Of a DNA stretch of 64,000 nt, positions 26,529-36,833 are shown one piece after another. The notes below the pieces were generated by a model. That model saw nothing but the letters and a program-made list of their open reading frames with translations. It made no database searches and was not told where the DNA came from. The DNA is from Sphingobacterium cellulitidis (GTDB lineage: Bacteria; Bacteroidota; Bacteroidia; Sphingobacteriales; Sphingobacteriaceae): contig NOUX01000007.1 of the NCBI GenBank assembly GCA_002245855.1, positions 62,001 through 126,000 on the forward strand, given 5' to 3'. The number at the start of each line of letters is the position of its first letter. Position 1 is the stretch's first letter. The position numbers were made by a program, and so were the translations under genes.

Positions 26529-28151
26529 TTAAAGGTTAATATCAAGTGTTTTCTCTCCGGCTGTAGGACATCCAACAGTCAATTGTACTTTACCTTTCCC
26601 TTTTACTAACCAAGAGAAGGTATTGGATGCTCCGGCTTGCAAGGTTGGGTAAAGCTGCAAGCGTTTACCACTTAAAAATGATTGCCCTTTCTGCAATTCC
26701 ATAATAGATTTCATTTTCGAAACATGCTTGATTTTATCGGCAATTTCAGGGTAAACCGGCATTGCTCCCGTATTGAAAACCTTGACTTCAATGCGATAAA
26801 TATCATCACCCAAATTGGTCACTTTAGGATTTGAGAATTCTAGGCTGGCTAAGGAGCGTGTTAATTCAACCACAAAATTGCTATGCAGTTTGGCTGAATT
26901 TTCCAACAGTGCAACTGGAGGATTATTCACGAAACGGTCTACCACTCCTCCAACTTCCACCTCTTGATTTGGAAAATCAGGATGATTCACTTTTGTCCAT
27001 GGTAGGATTGCACCTTGGATTCCTTGATTTCTTACCCAGTTCACGAATCGGTCGGCCCCATTTGTGGCTGGCACTTTTACATTATTATTTTTGGTTGTAT
27101 CTGAAATACTTGGAATCCACCATGATGGAGTTACAAAACTAAATTTACCAGTATGATAATAGATAGTCGGACTTAGGTTTCCTTTTCCTGCTGCCATTTT
27201 AGGAGCTTCCCCCAATGGCTTCACCGCATCATTGTAGATTTTACTGACGAAAGCAGATACTTGAGCGTCATTATTGGTCCAGGACCTGGTAATTCTTTGA
27301 GAAGCTTTATTTTGGTCAAATTGTTCTGCTACAGAAAGGTTGTTTTGAAGACCAAAATGTAGTACCGCAGCAATTTGTGGATTGTTAAAGATCAGGTCAA
27401 TCAAGGCTCTGGTTTCAGGTTCTGAAGCAGCATAGTCGCCCGATTCTGGTTCGAAAAACGGATAATCGAAAGTAAAATTCCGATCGATATTCACCCCAGA
27501 TTTACCATCTTCGGAAATTGCGCCATCCTGATCAGCATCCCGACCTTCCGTATATAATTCATAAGTTCCCGATTCACCTTTGTTTCTTTCCGCCAGCAAT
27601 AGATAATCAGGATTGATGGCATGGGTTTTATAAGGTCCTGCTGGAGTCTTGATACGCATTTGAGAAATGATGCCATCATTATTTAAATCCACATCAGGGT
27701 CCTCATCAACGCGACCATCACGGTCATTATCGATAGTTCTACCATTTCCAGAATTTAAATTCGCCGAATTTGAATTCCTTATATAGGCATCTACATTCAG
27801 AACAGGAACAATCCAAATAGATTTATTGGCCAATAGATCATTTAACTGATCAGCAGGTAGTGCTAGGATTTGCTTGGCTACATTGATGGAATTAATCACT
27901 CCGGCAGGATGTTTCCCATCTGCACCAGCAACAATTAATAAGGTAGGTTTTGCTGTTTTACCATTTTGAATTTTTATCAGGGGGATATCTTCATTTCCAA
28001 AGGATTTGCCGATGGAAGATCTTTCTACGAGTTTGTTGGAAGATACCTCTTGAATTTGTTTAGATAAGGCGTCGAATTTCGGATAATTCCATTGCGCATG
28101 CACAAAGAATGGCATGCCGCCAAGGAGCAGCATCATGATCCAGTATTTCAT
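26529..28151 (-). CDS. Degenerate M14-family protein, probable pseudoenzyme
   Basis: A 540-residue secreted relative of the next gene (signal cut VHA-Q, 19/20). It keeps the fold markers, the acidic loops (DNDRDGRVDEDP, DLNNDG, DADQDG) and the second zinc His (AAVLHFG), but the H-x-x-E motif reads H81-P-A-G84, so the zinc-binding Glu is lost. The region equivalent to FSNEL reads FSFVTPSWW, so the catalytic Glu is also missing. Loss of both acids argues against carboxypeptidase activity. It may bind peptides or regulate its partner, with which it is almost certainly co-transcribed. The frame is intact, so it is not a pseudogene. Confidence 0.82.
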   Translation of the reverse strand: MKYWIMMLLLGGMPFFVHAQWNYPKFDALSKQIQEVSSNKLVERSSIGKSFGNEDIPLIKIQNGKTAKPTLLIVAGADGKHPAGVINSINVAKQILALPADQLNDLLANKSIWIVPVLNVDAYIRNSNSANLNSGNGRTIDNDRDGRVDEDPDVDLNNDGIISQMRIKTPAGPYKTHAINPDYLLLAERNKGESGTYELYTEGRDADQDGAISEDGKSGVNIDRNFTFDYPFFEPESGDYAASEPETRALIDLIFNNPQIAAVLHFGLQNNLSVAEQFDQNKASQRITRSWTNNDAQVSAFVSKIYNDAVKPLGEAPKMAAGKGNLSPTIYYHTGKFSFVTPSWWIPSISDTTKNNNVKVPATNGADRFVNWVRNQGIQGAILPWTKVNHPDFPNQEVEVGGVVDRFVNNPPVALLENSAKLHSNFVVELTRSLASLEFSNPKVTNLGDDIYRIEVKVFNTGAMPVYPEIADKIKHVSKMKSIMELQKGQSFLSGKRLQLYPTLQAGASNTFSWLVKGKGKVQLTVGCPTAGEKTLDINL

Positions 28152-30060
<1,909 letters not shown>

Positions 30061-30062
30061 AA

Positions 30063-30222
30063 TATTAGTATTTAGTAATTAGTAGTTAGTAATTAGACAC
30101 TGACTACTAATTACAAAATATTAGATTCTGAATACATAATTAGTTTAGTAGTTTTATTAGAACACCTACTAATTAGGCTTTAGAAAGTTCTAAATACTCA
30201 ATACTAACTACTAAATACTTAG
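30063..30222. repeat. Period-7 repeat array with facing arms, locus 1
   Basis: The left arm has TATTTAG, TAATTAG, TAGTTAG, TAATTAG in register at 30069-30096. The right arm has CTAAATA, CTCAATA, CTAACTA, CTAAATA at 30190-30217. The arms are reverse complements in outline and can form a long imperfect hairpin. The array fills nearly all of the 170-base gap between atpD and atpC. Similar arrays lie at 33429-33597 and 53243-53423. Confidence 0.8.
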
Positions 30223-30230
30223 AAAAAAGA

Positions 30231-30479
30231 ATGAAATTAACAATCATAACTCCAGACAAATTAGCTTACGAAGGTGATGTAACAGCAGTTACAGTTCCGG
30301 GATCGGCGGGTTCTTTTCAGATTCTGAAAGACCACGCGGCTATTGTGTCTACGCTAGAAGATGGTAAAGTCATTATTAAAAATAATAATGATGAACATGT
30401 CATTATTATTAAAGGTGGTGTAGTAGAAGTAAAGGACAACAATATCATCGTTTTAGCAGAAGGAATTGCGGAAGAATAG
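30231..30479 (+). CDS. atpC: F1Fo ATP synthase subunit epsilon, short form
   Basis: 82 residues corresponding to the N-terminal beta sandwich of epsilon (MKLTIITPDKLAYEGDVTAVTVPGSAGSFQILKDHA...). The usual C-terminal pair of helices (about 50 residues), which blocks rotation in many bacteria, is absent. The frame ends in a normal stop and a good terminator, so this is not a truncation by mutation. Short epsilon subunits are common in Bacteroidota. It is separated from atpD by a repeat array. Confidence 0.93.
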   Translation: MKLTIITPDKLAYEGDVTAVTVPGSAGSFQILKDHAAIVSTLEDGKVIIKNNNDEHVIIIKGGVVEVKDNNIIVLAEGIAEE

Positions 30480-30502
30480 ATAAACAAAATATTACGATAA
30501 AG

Positions 30503-30540
30503 TAGCCCTTAAAACTTCAAGTTCTAAGGGCTATTTTTTT
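30503..30540 (+). terminator. Terminator of atpD-atpC
   Basis: TAGCCCTTA (30503-30511) pairs perfectly with TAAGGGCTA (30525-30533), followed by seven T. Confidence 0.9.
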
Positions 30541-30848
30541 GCAACTTATTTGTGATAAAAGCCCATTTTAAGAAGAAATTTGGACAGTTCACTAAAAATT
30601 TGAAAATTATGAGAATATACCAATTTTAATTTTAGTCTACTGACCACAAAATATAAACACTAAAATTACGCATTGTTACAAAATAAAATTTTTACCATTG
30701 CAATTATTCGAAATAAAAAACTTTATCAAAAAAAATTCTGGGGCTATTGTAAAGAATTTTAATTCGAGCTAACTTAACAAAACAGAAAGAAGGGAATCCT
30801 AAACGATATTTTTTCGAACAAGTATTACAACAAATTCAGCAGGTTATT
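30541..30848. other. Upstream region of the ilv-leu operon
   Basis: 308 bases. No exact TTTG/TAnnTTTG promoter pair, no leader peptide rich in Leu/Val/Ile codons, no attenuator hairpin and no T-box were seen. A short purine run (AGAAAGAAGGGAA) lies about 55 bases ahead of the ilvE start. Confidence 0.5.
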
Positions 30849-31739
30849 ATGCAGTATTACAATCAAAACACACTTATCTATTTAAATGGAGAATTTGTGA
30901 AAGCAAATAATGCTGGCGTTGATATGTTCGGACAGTCATTACACTATGGCTATGGTGCCTTCGAAGGTCTTCGTGCATACAGCACGCACAATGGAACTCG
31001 GATCTTTAAGGCTGAAGAACATTTCGACCGCTTACAGCATTCTTGTAAAGCAATTGGTCTTCCCTATCGATGGGACAACAGAGAGTTGATCGAAAAGACG
31101 TATGAACTCCTGGAAGCAAATAATTTGAGATCTGCCTATATCCGTCCTTTAATCTATTCGGGATCCAATATGCACTTGACAGCATCAGAATCTGCAAATA
31201 TTATGATCGCTGCCTGGGAATGGGGACCTTATTTAGGTCAAAACCTATTAAAGGTGAATATCTCCAGAATTGAACGCCCTAATCCGAAGTCCTTCCCTAT
31301 CGATGCGAAGGTTTCAGGACAGTATATCAATTCTATCCTGGCGACAAGCGATGCTATCCAAAAAGGATTTGATGAGGCTTTGCTATTAGACCAAGATGGG
31401 TTTGTTGCACAAGCTTCAAGTGAGAATTTATTTATCGAAAAGGATTTTAAAATTTACACCCCGCCATTGGGAAACATCTTCCCAGGGATTACACGGGCAA
31501 CAGTAATTGACATCTGTAAGCGTTTGAATTTCGAGATCATCGAAAAGAGAATTAGCATCAAAGATATTTATCAAGCTGACAGCGCCTTTTTAAGCGGGAC
31601 TGCTGCAGGAATTATAGGAATCAAACAAATCGACGATGTTGTATTCCCTGAAGAATGGGAAGACAGTATCGGCGCATCTATCCAAAGAAAATATAAAAAC
31701 TTAGTATTAGAGCAAGAGAATTATGAAGTCATCATCTGA
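30849..31739 (+). CDS. ilvE: Branched-chain amino acid aminotransferase
   Basis: Class IV PLP aminotransferase of 296 residues that makes the last step to Val, Ile and Leu. N-terminal [17 protein letters not shown] and [11 protein letters not shown] are family hallmarks; the PLP lysine is expected in DAKVSGQY near residue 153, and the glycine-rich SGTAAGI lies near the end. First gene of the operon; its end overlaps ilvD by 17 bases, so translation is probably coupled. Confidence 0.94.
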   Translation: MQYYNQNTLIYLNGEFVKANNAGVDMFGQSLHYGYGAFEGLRAYSTHNGTRIFKAEEHFDRLQHSCKAIGLPYRWDNRELIEKTYELLEANNLRSAYIRPLIYSGSNMHLTASESANIMIAAWEWGPYLGQNLLKVNISRIERPNPKSFPIDAKVSGQYINSILATSDAIQKGFDEALLLDQDGFVAQASSENLFIEKDFKIYTPPLGNIFPGITRATVIDICKRLNFEIIEKRISIKDIYQADSAFLSGTAAGIIGIKQIDDVVFPEEWEDSIGASIQRKYKNLVLEQENYEVII

Positions 31740-33423
31740 TAACCAAAAGGGAATCAACAAGTACAGCCGCATCTTTACACAAGATGAGACACAACCAGCT
31801 GCAAAAGCCATGTTATATGGTATCGGTTTGACCGATGCAGATATGGAAAAGGCGCAAGTGGGTATCGCGAGCATGGGCTACGACGGTAACACCTGTAACA
31901 TGCACCTGAATGACCTAGCACAGGTCGTCAAAAAAGGTATTTGGAACAGTGACTTAGTGGGATTAACTTTTGGAACTATTGGTGTTAGTGATGGAATGAG
32001 CAATGGTACTGATGGAATGCGTTATTCCTTGGTATCCCGTGACGTGATTGCGGATAGTATTGAAACCATTTGTGGTGGTCAATATTATGATGGAGTAGTT
32101 GCCATTCCAGGTTGTGATAAAAACATGCCAGGCGCTATTATGGCGATGGGAAGATTAAACCGTCCTGCAATTATGGTTTATGGCGGAACAATTGCGCCAG
32201 GTCATTATAAAGGTGAAGAATTAAATATTGTATCCGCATTTGAAGCCCTAGGTAAGAAAATCGCCGGAACAATATCTGACGAGGATTATGATGGCGTGAT
32301 TCGTCATACCTGTCCGGGAGCAGGTGCATGTGGTGGTATGTATACTGCAAATACCATGGCTTCGGCAATTGAAGCAATGGGAATGAGCTTACCTTACTCC
32401 TCTTCAAACCCTGCTGTTTCTAAAGAAAAACAAGAGGAATGTTTAGAGGTTGGTAAATACATGCGTATCCTTTTGGAAAACGACATTAAGCCTTCCGATA
32501 TCATGACTCGTAAAGCCTTCGAAAATGCGATGCGTATCATCGTAATCTTAGGGGGTTCTACAAATGCAGTATTGCATTTTATTGCCATGGGAAAATCTGT
32601 TGACGTCGATGTTACGCCAGATGACTTCCAACGTATGTCGGATGAAACTCCAGTATTGGCAGACTTTAAGCCTTCGGGCAAATTCTTAATGCAAGACTTA
32701 CATCAGTATGGTGGTATTCCTGCAGTAATGAAATATTTATTGGATGAAGGATTGTTACATGGCGACTGTATCACAGTAACTGGTAAGACTGTTGCTGAGA
32801 ACCTAGCGAATGTAAAATCTATCATTGACTACAATCAACCTATCATCCACAAGTTGGATGATCCAATCAAAGCGACTGGACACCTTCAGATCCTTTATGG
32901 AAATTTAGCAGAGCAAGGTTCTGTGGCGAAGATTTCAGGTAAGGAAGGTGAGAAATTCACAGGTCCTGCGCGTGTTTTCGATGGAGAGCATGATTTGGTA
33001 AAAGGCCTTGAAACTGGAAGAATCAAGAGAGGTGATGTCGTTGTTATCAAGAATGAAGGTCCTAAAGGAGCTCCAGGAATGCCTGAAATGTTGAAACCTA
33101 CCTCATTGATCATTGGTGCAGGTTTAGGTAGTTCTGTAGCCTTGATTACAGACGGTCGTTTCTCCGGAGGAACTCACGGCTTCGTAGTAGGCCACATCAC
33201 ACCGGAAGCATATGAAGGTGGCTTAATCGGACTGGTACAGGACGATGATATCATCGAAATCGACGCTGTCAACAACAGCATCAACCTCCAGGTCTCCGAA
33301 GAAGAAATCGCAAACCGCAAAGCAGCATGGCAACAACCAGCTCTTAAAGTAAGCAAAGGAGTTCTTTACAAATACGCAAAATCCGTAGCCAACGCATCGC
33401 AAGGATGTGTGACGGATATGTAG
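31723..33423 (+). CDS. ilvD: Dihydroxy-acid dehydratase
   Basis: Iron-sulfur dehydratase of 566 residues in the common pathway of valine and isoleucine. Cluster cysteines are seen in DGNTCNMHL (C58), PGCDKNMPG (about 128) and [16 protein letters not shown] (about 197-203). The C-terminal [15 protein letters not shown] motif is complete. It starts inside the end of ilvE. The 176-base gap to ilvB is filled by a period-7 repeat array. Confidence 0.96.
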   Translation: MKSSSDNQKGINKYSRIFTQDETQPAAKAMLYGIGLTDADMEKAQVGIASMGYDGNTCNMHLNDLAQVVKKGIWNSDLVGLTFGTIGVSDGMSNGTDGMRYSLVSRDVIADSIETICGGQYYDGVVAIPGCDKNMPGAIMAMGRLNRPAIMVYGGTIAPGHYKGEELNIVSAFEALGKKIAGTISDEDYDGVIRHTCPGAGACGGMYTANTMASAIEAMGMSLPYSSSNPAVSKEKQEECLEVGKYMRILLENDIKPSDIMTRKAFENAMRIIVILGGSTNAVLHFIAMGKSVDVDVTPDDFQRMSDETPVLADFKPSGKFLMQDLHQYGGIPAVMKYLLDEGLLHGDCITVTGKTVAENLANVKSIIDYNQPIIHKLDDPIKATGHLQILYGNLAEQGSVAKISGKEGEKFTGPARVFDGEHDLVKGLETGRIKRGDVVVIKNEGPKGAPGMPEMLKPTSLIIGAGLGSSVALITDGRFSGGTHGFVVGHITPEAYEGGLIGLVQDDDIIEIDAVNNSINLQVSEEEIANRKAAWQQPALKVSKGVLYKYAKSVANASQGCVTDM

Positions 33424-33428
33424 AAAAG

Positions 33429-33597
33429 TATTAAGTAGGTAGTATTTAGTATTTAGACAGTTAAACCTGTTAATTATAGCAGAGTTCCAGGTCTAAATAC
33501 TAAATACTAAATACTAAGTACTATAAATCATGAACATTAAATACTAGGATTAGACCAGCGGTCTAAATACTAAATACTTAATACTAAATACTATTAA
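33429..33597. repeat. Period-7 repeat array with facing arms, locus 2
   Basis: The left arm 33429-33456 reads TATTAAG, TAGGTAG, TATTTAG, TATTTAG. A first right arm 33493-33527 reads CTAAATA three times, then CTAAGTA and CTATAAA. A second right arm 33563-33597 reads CTAAATA, CTAAATA, CTTAATA, CTAAATA, CTATTAA. Both right arms follow GGT, and the left arm is followed by GAC. The second right arm ends three bases before the ilvB start codon, so pairing with the left arm could affect ilvB translation. Confidence 0.85.
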
Positions 33598-33599
33598 TA

Positions 33600-35342
33600 A
33601 TGAGTACACTTGAAAAAACGGAAACAAAGGAAACCACGACTAAGGCAGCTGGAACGCAGATTAGCGGTTCGCAGGCTGTGATGGAGGCCTTAATCCACGA
33701 GGGAGTGGATACCGTATTCGGGTATCCAGGGGGTGCTATTATGCCGATTTATGATGCATTGTATGATTACACTGATCAGTTGAAGCATATTTTAGTACGT
33801 CACGAACAGGGTGGAATTCATGCTGCACAAGGATACGCACGTACATCAGGACGTGTGGGTGTGGCTTTTGCAACAAGCGGTCCGGGTGCTACAAACCTAG
33901 TCACAGGTTTGGCTGACGCGATGATTGATAGTAACCCTATTGTCTGTATTACCGGACAGGTCTTTGCTTCACTTCTGGGAACCGACGCTTTTCAAGAAAC
34001 CGATGTCATTAACATCACAACCCCAGTAACCAAATGGAACTACCAGGTAACTGATGCCAATGAAATTCCAAGTGTATTAGCTAAAGCTTTTTATATCGCT
34101 AGCACCGGAAGACCGGGGCCAGTATTAATTGATATTACCAAAAATGCCCAGCTTCAATTATTCGATTACCATGGATATGAATCTTGTAAGCATGTTCGTA
34201 GTTATCGTCCTGCTCCGATCATCCGTAAGGAATATATCGAAGCTGCTGCCAAAGCAATCAATGGGGCTAAGAAGCCATTTATCTTATTTGGTCAAGGTGT
34301 TATTTTAGGTAAGGCTGAAGAGGAATTCAAAACTTTTATTGAGAAAGCGGGAATTCCATCTGCATCCACTGTTATGGGATTAAGCGCTTTGGAAACCAAC
34401 CATCCGCTACATGTAGGGATGCTAGGAATGCATGGTAACTATGCACCAAACGTGATGACCAATGAATGTGATGTCTTGATCGCAATCGGAATGCGTTTCG
34501 ATGACCGCGTGACTGGACGTTTGGACAAATATGCGAAACAAGCTCAGGTTGTTCACCTGGACATTGACCCTGCGGAAATCGACAAGAATGTCAAAGCACA
34601 TTTCCCTGTTTGGGGAGACTGTAAGGAAACTCTTCCAATGCTTACTGAATTGATCGAAAAAGGAGACCATGCTGAATGGTTGGGACAATTCAGAGAATTG
34701 GAAAAAGAGGAAATCAAAGAAGTAATTCAAGATGAGCTGAACCCTACAACTGATATCATGACCATGGGTGAGGTGATCAAGGTATTAAATGAGCTTACAG
34801 GAGGCGATGCAGTAATCGTAACGGATGTTGGTCAACATCAGATGGTAACTTGTCGCTATGCGAAGTTCAACAGTTCCAAATCAATTGTAACATCAGGTGG
34901 ATTAGGAACGATGGGATTTGGTTTACCAGCAGCAATTGGTGCTTGGTATGGTGCTCCACACCGTGATGTCGTAGCCATTATTGGAGATGGCGGAATTCAG
35001 ATGACCATCCAGGAGTTGGGAACCATCATGCAGTTCGGCGCGAAAGTAAAAATCTTGATCCTGAACAATGAGTTCTTGGGAATGGTTCGCCAATGGCAAC
35101 AATTATTCCACGACAGAAGATATTCCTTCGTAAATATCACCAGCCCTGACTTCGTGGCGGTGGCGAAAGGATATTATATCGATGGAAATAAAATCTCAGA
35201 GCGTAAGGATTTGAAAAATGCTCTTCAGACCATGTTGGATCATGATGGCTCATACCTATTGGAAGTAATGGTAGGTAAAGAGAACAATGTATTCCCAATG
35301 GTAGCGCAAGGAACTAGTGTGTCAGAAATTAGATTGAAGTAA
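33600..35342 (+). CDS. ilvB: Acetolactate synthase large subunit
   Basis: Thiamine-diphosphate enzyme of 580 residues that makes acetolactate or acetohydroxybutyrate. VFGYPGGAIMPIYDAL and the catalytic Glu in VRHEQGGIHAAQGYAR are present near residues 39-80, and the ThDP-binding motif starts at GDGGIQMTIQEL and ends in NN about 27 residues later. The first 20 residues are a Thr/Lys/Glu-rich extension with no family match. The start codon abuts the repeat array. The regulatory subunit follows after 2 bases. Confidence 0.96.
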   Translation: MSTLEKTETKETTTKAAGTQISGSQAVMEALIHEGVDTVFGYPGGAIMPIYDALYDYTDQLKHILVRHEQGGIHAAQGYARTSGRVGVAFATSGPGATNLVTGLADAMIDSNPIVCITGQVFASLLGTDAFQETDVINITTPVTKWNYQVTDANEIPSVLAKAFYIASTGRPGPVLIDITKNAQLQLFDYHGYESCKHVRSYRPAPIIRKEYIEAAAKAINGAKKPFILFGQGVILGKAEEEFKTFIEKAGIPSASTVMGLSALETNHPLHVGMLGMHGNYAPNVMTNECDVLIAIGMRFDDRVTGRLDKYAKQAQVVHLDIDPAEIDKNVKAHFPVWGDCKETLPMLTELIEKGDHAEWLGQFRELEKEEIKEVIQDELNPTTDIMTMGEVIKVLNELTGGDAVIVTDVGQHQMVTCRYAKFNSSKSIVTSGGLGTMGFGLPAAIGAWYGAPHRDVVAIIGDGGIQMTIQELGTIMQFGAKVKILILNNEFLGMVRQWQQLFHDRRYSFVNITSPDFVAVAKGYYIDGNKISERKDLKNALQTMLDHDGSYLLEVMVGKENNVFPMVAQGTSVSEIRLK

Positions 35343-35344
35343 TC

Positions 35345-35935
35345 ATGGAAAAACAAGAATATACCATAACCATCTATACAGAGAATTCTATCGGGATGAT
35401 AGGCCGTATATCTGGGATATTTTCAAGACGTAAAATCAACATCGAAAGTTTAAACACCTCTCCTTCTGAGGTAGATGGAATTCACCGCTTCACGATTTTG
35501 ATTACAGAATCAGAAGAAGTAGTGCGCAAATTATGCCGTCAGGTAGAAAAACAAGTAGAAGTTTTAAAAGCATATTTCAACACAAATGATGAGTTGATCT
35601 GGCAAGAACAAGCCTTGTACAAGGTGCCAGCAGAGGCTATCGCAGAGAAAGTATTGGTTGAGCGCCTATTGCGTCAATACGGAGCAAATGTGGTTGTGAT
35701 CCGGAATGATTATATTGTTTTTGAAACAGCTGGTCATCGTGAAGAAATCGACAGACTGACTGAAGAGTTGAGCAAGTACAGCTTAATCGAGTTTGTGCGT
35801 GGTGCCCGCATTGCTATCATTAAAGACAGTGCTGGTTTCCATACGAAACTGAAACAATTTGAGATCAATGAGCCTGCTCCAGATATCGTAGAGAACGAGT
35901 ATTTGGATCAACGCGACGATGTTTTCACCATGTAA
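35345..35935 (+). CDS. ilvN: Acetolactate synthase small (regulatory) subunit
   Basis: 196 residues with an N-terminal ACT domain (about 6-80: YTITIYTENSIGMIGRISGIFSRRKINIESL) that binds valine for feedback control, and a C-terminal ALS_SS domain. Length is that of the long IlvH type rather than the short E. coli IlvN. It lies 2 bases after ilvB, as expected for subunits made in fixed ratio. Confidence 0.94.
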   Translation: MEKQEYTITIYTENSIGMIGRISGIFSRRKINIESLNTSPSEVDGIHRFTILITESEEVVRKLCRQVEKQVEVLKAYFNTNDELIWQEQALYKVPAEAIAEKVLVERLLRQYGANVVVIRNDYIVFETAGHREEIDRLTEELSKYSLIEFVRGARIAIIKDSAGFHTKLKQFEINEPAPDIVENEYLDQRDDVFTM

Positions 35936-35944
35936 TTCAAATGC

Positions 35945-36316
35945 ATGCAAGTAGAACAGGTTATCCCGATTTTCAGAATATTTGATTATAACAAGGCAGT
36001 CGAGTTTTACATCGATTGGCTTGGTTTACAAATTGATTGGGAACATCGATTTGATGATCATGCACCGATCTACATGCAAGTATCTGGGAAGGGATTGACC
36101 CTCCACTTGAGTGAACACCATGGCGATGCCACTCCAGGTAGCCAAGCTTTTGTGTATTGCAAAGAGTTAAAAGGCTATCATGAGGAATTGATTCAAAAGA
36201 ATTATAAATACAATAAACCCGGCTTTGAGGAAACATTCTATAATTGCTATTGCGTTCAAGTAATTGACCCCTTTGGCAATAGAATTTCTTTCAATGAGCC
36301 TATAAAAGAAGGATAA
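35945..36316 (+). CDS. Glyoxalase/bleomycin-resistance-fold protein
   Basis: A 123-residue vicinal-oxygen-chelate fold protein. The N terminus IPIFRIFDYNKAVEFYIDWLGLQIDWEH and the end QVIDPFGNRISFNEP are typical of the family, and possible metal ligands include H-E pairs around HLSEHHGD. No specific reaction can be read. It lies 9 bases after ilvN and 5 before the DinB-like gene inside the ilv operon. It could detoxify a reactive pathway intermediate, but that is only a guess from position. Proteins of this type are often annotated as bleomycin resistance, which is not supported here. Confidence 0.85.
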   Translation: MQVEQVIPIFRIFDYNKAVEFYIDWLGLQIDWEHRFDDHAPIYMQVSGKGLTLHLSEHHGDATPGSQAFVYCKELKGYHEELIQKNYKYNKPGFEETFYNCYCVQVIDPFGNRISFNEPIKEG

Positions 36317-36321
36317 TACAA

Positions 36322-36792
36322 ATGGAGAAAGTCTTCAAATTCATTATCGACGGTCGTAAAGCCTTTATCAGATTAATTGATGAATTGTCGCTGGACCAAT
36401 TGAACGAAATTCCAGAAGGATTCAATAATAACATCATTTGGAATTTTGGTCATATCGTAGTGAGTACTCAAACATTGAGCTATACCCGTACAGGAATCCG
36501 CGAAGGAGTAAGTTGGGTAAAATATGTTGATGCCTATGCGAAAGGCACAAAGCCAACATATTATGTTAGCCAAGAGGAAGTTGATGATTTAAAGGAAATC
36601 GCTTTGCGTTCGATTCAAGCAATTGAAGCAGATTACAATGCGGGTGTCTTTAAAATCACAACTCCGTATGAAACGGCTACCTACGGAGCAAGCCTGAACA
36701 GCATCGAGGACGTATTGATTACCTCAGTAGGTCATGATAACCTGCACTACGGCTATGCCACAGCACAAAAAAGAATAATCAACAACAAATAG
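36322..36792 (+). CDS. DinB-like four-helix metal-binding protein
   Basis: 156 residues of the DinB/YfiT superfamily. The conserved metal-binding histidines are visible as WNFGHIV (about residue 43) and GHDNLHYG (about 138-142), the usual H-x3-H ending. These proteins are often thiol-S-transferases (bacillithiol type) or of unknown role. Position between the glyoxalase-fold gene and ilvC makes co-transcription with the BCAA genes almost certain. Function unknown. Confidence 0.85.
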   Translation: MEKVFKFIIDGRKAFIRLIDELSLDQLNEIPEGFNNNIIWNFGHIVVSTQTLSYTRTGIREGVSWVKYVDAYAKGTKPTYYVSQEEVDDLKEIALRSIQAIEADYNAGVFKITTPYETATYGASLNSIEDVLITSVGHDNLHYGYATAQKRIINNK

Positions 36793-36833
36793 TAAGAAAC
36801 CTTAATCGAAAAAAATATTTAATCAGTATTACA

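Noticed and set aside
26529..28151. Pseudogene call for the degenerate M14 protein
   Set aside because: The frame is full length, with signal peptide and conserved loops intact, so it is a pseudoenzyme at most.
30541..30848. Attenuator or leader peptide for the BCAA operon
   Set aside because: No short frame rich in Leu, Val or Ile codons and no hairpin with T run before ilvE.
33429..33597. CRISPR array
   Set aside because: Units are only 7 bases and contiguous, with no spacers of uniform length and no cas genes.
35945..36316. Antibiotic resistance gene (bleomycin resistance label)
   Set aside because: The fold is shared by many enzymes; the operon context is biosynthetic and nothing specific to drug binding is visible.
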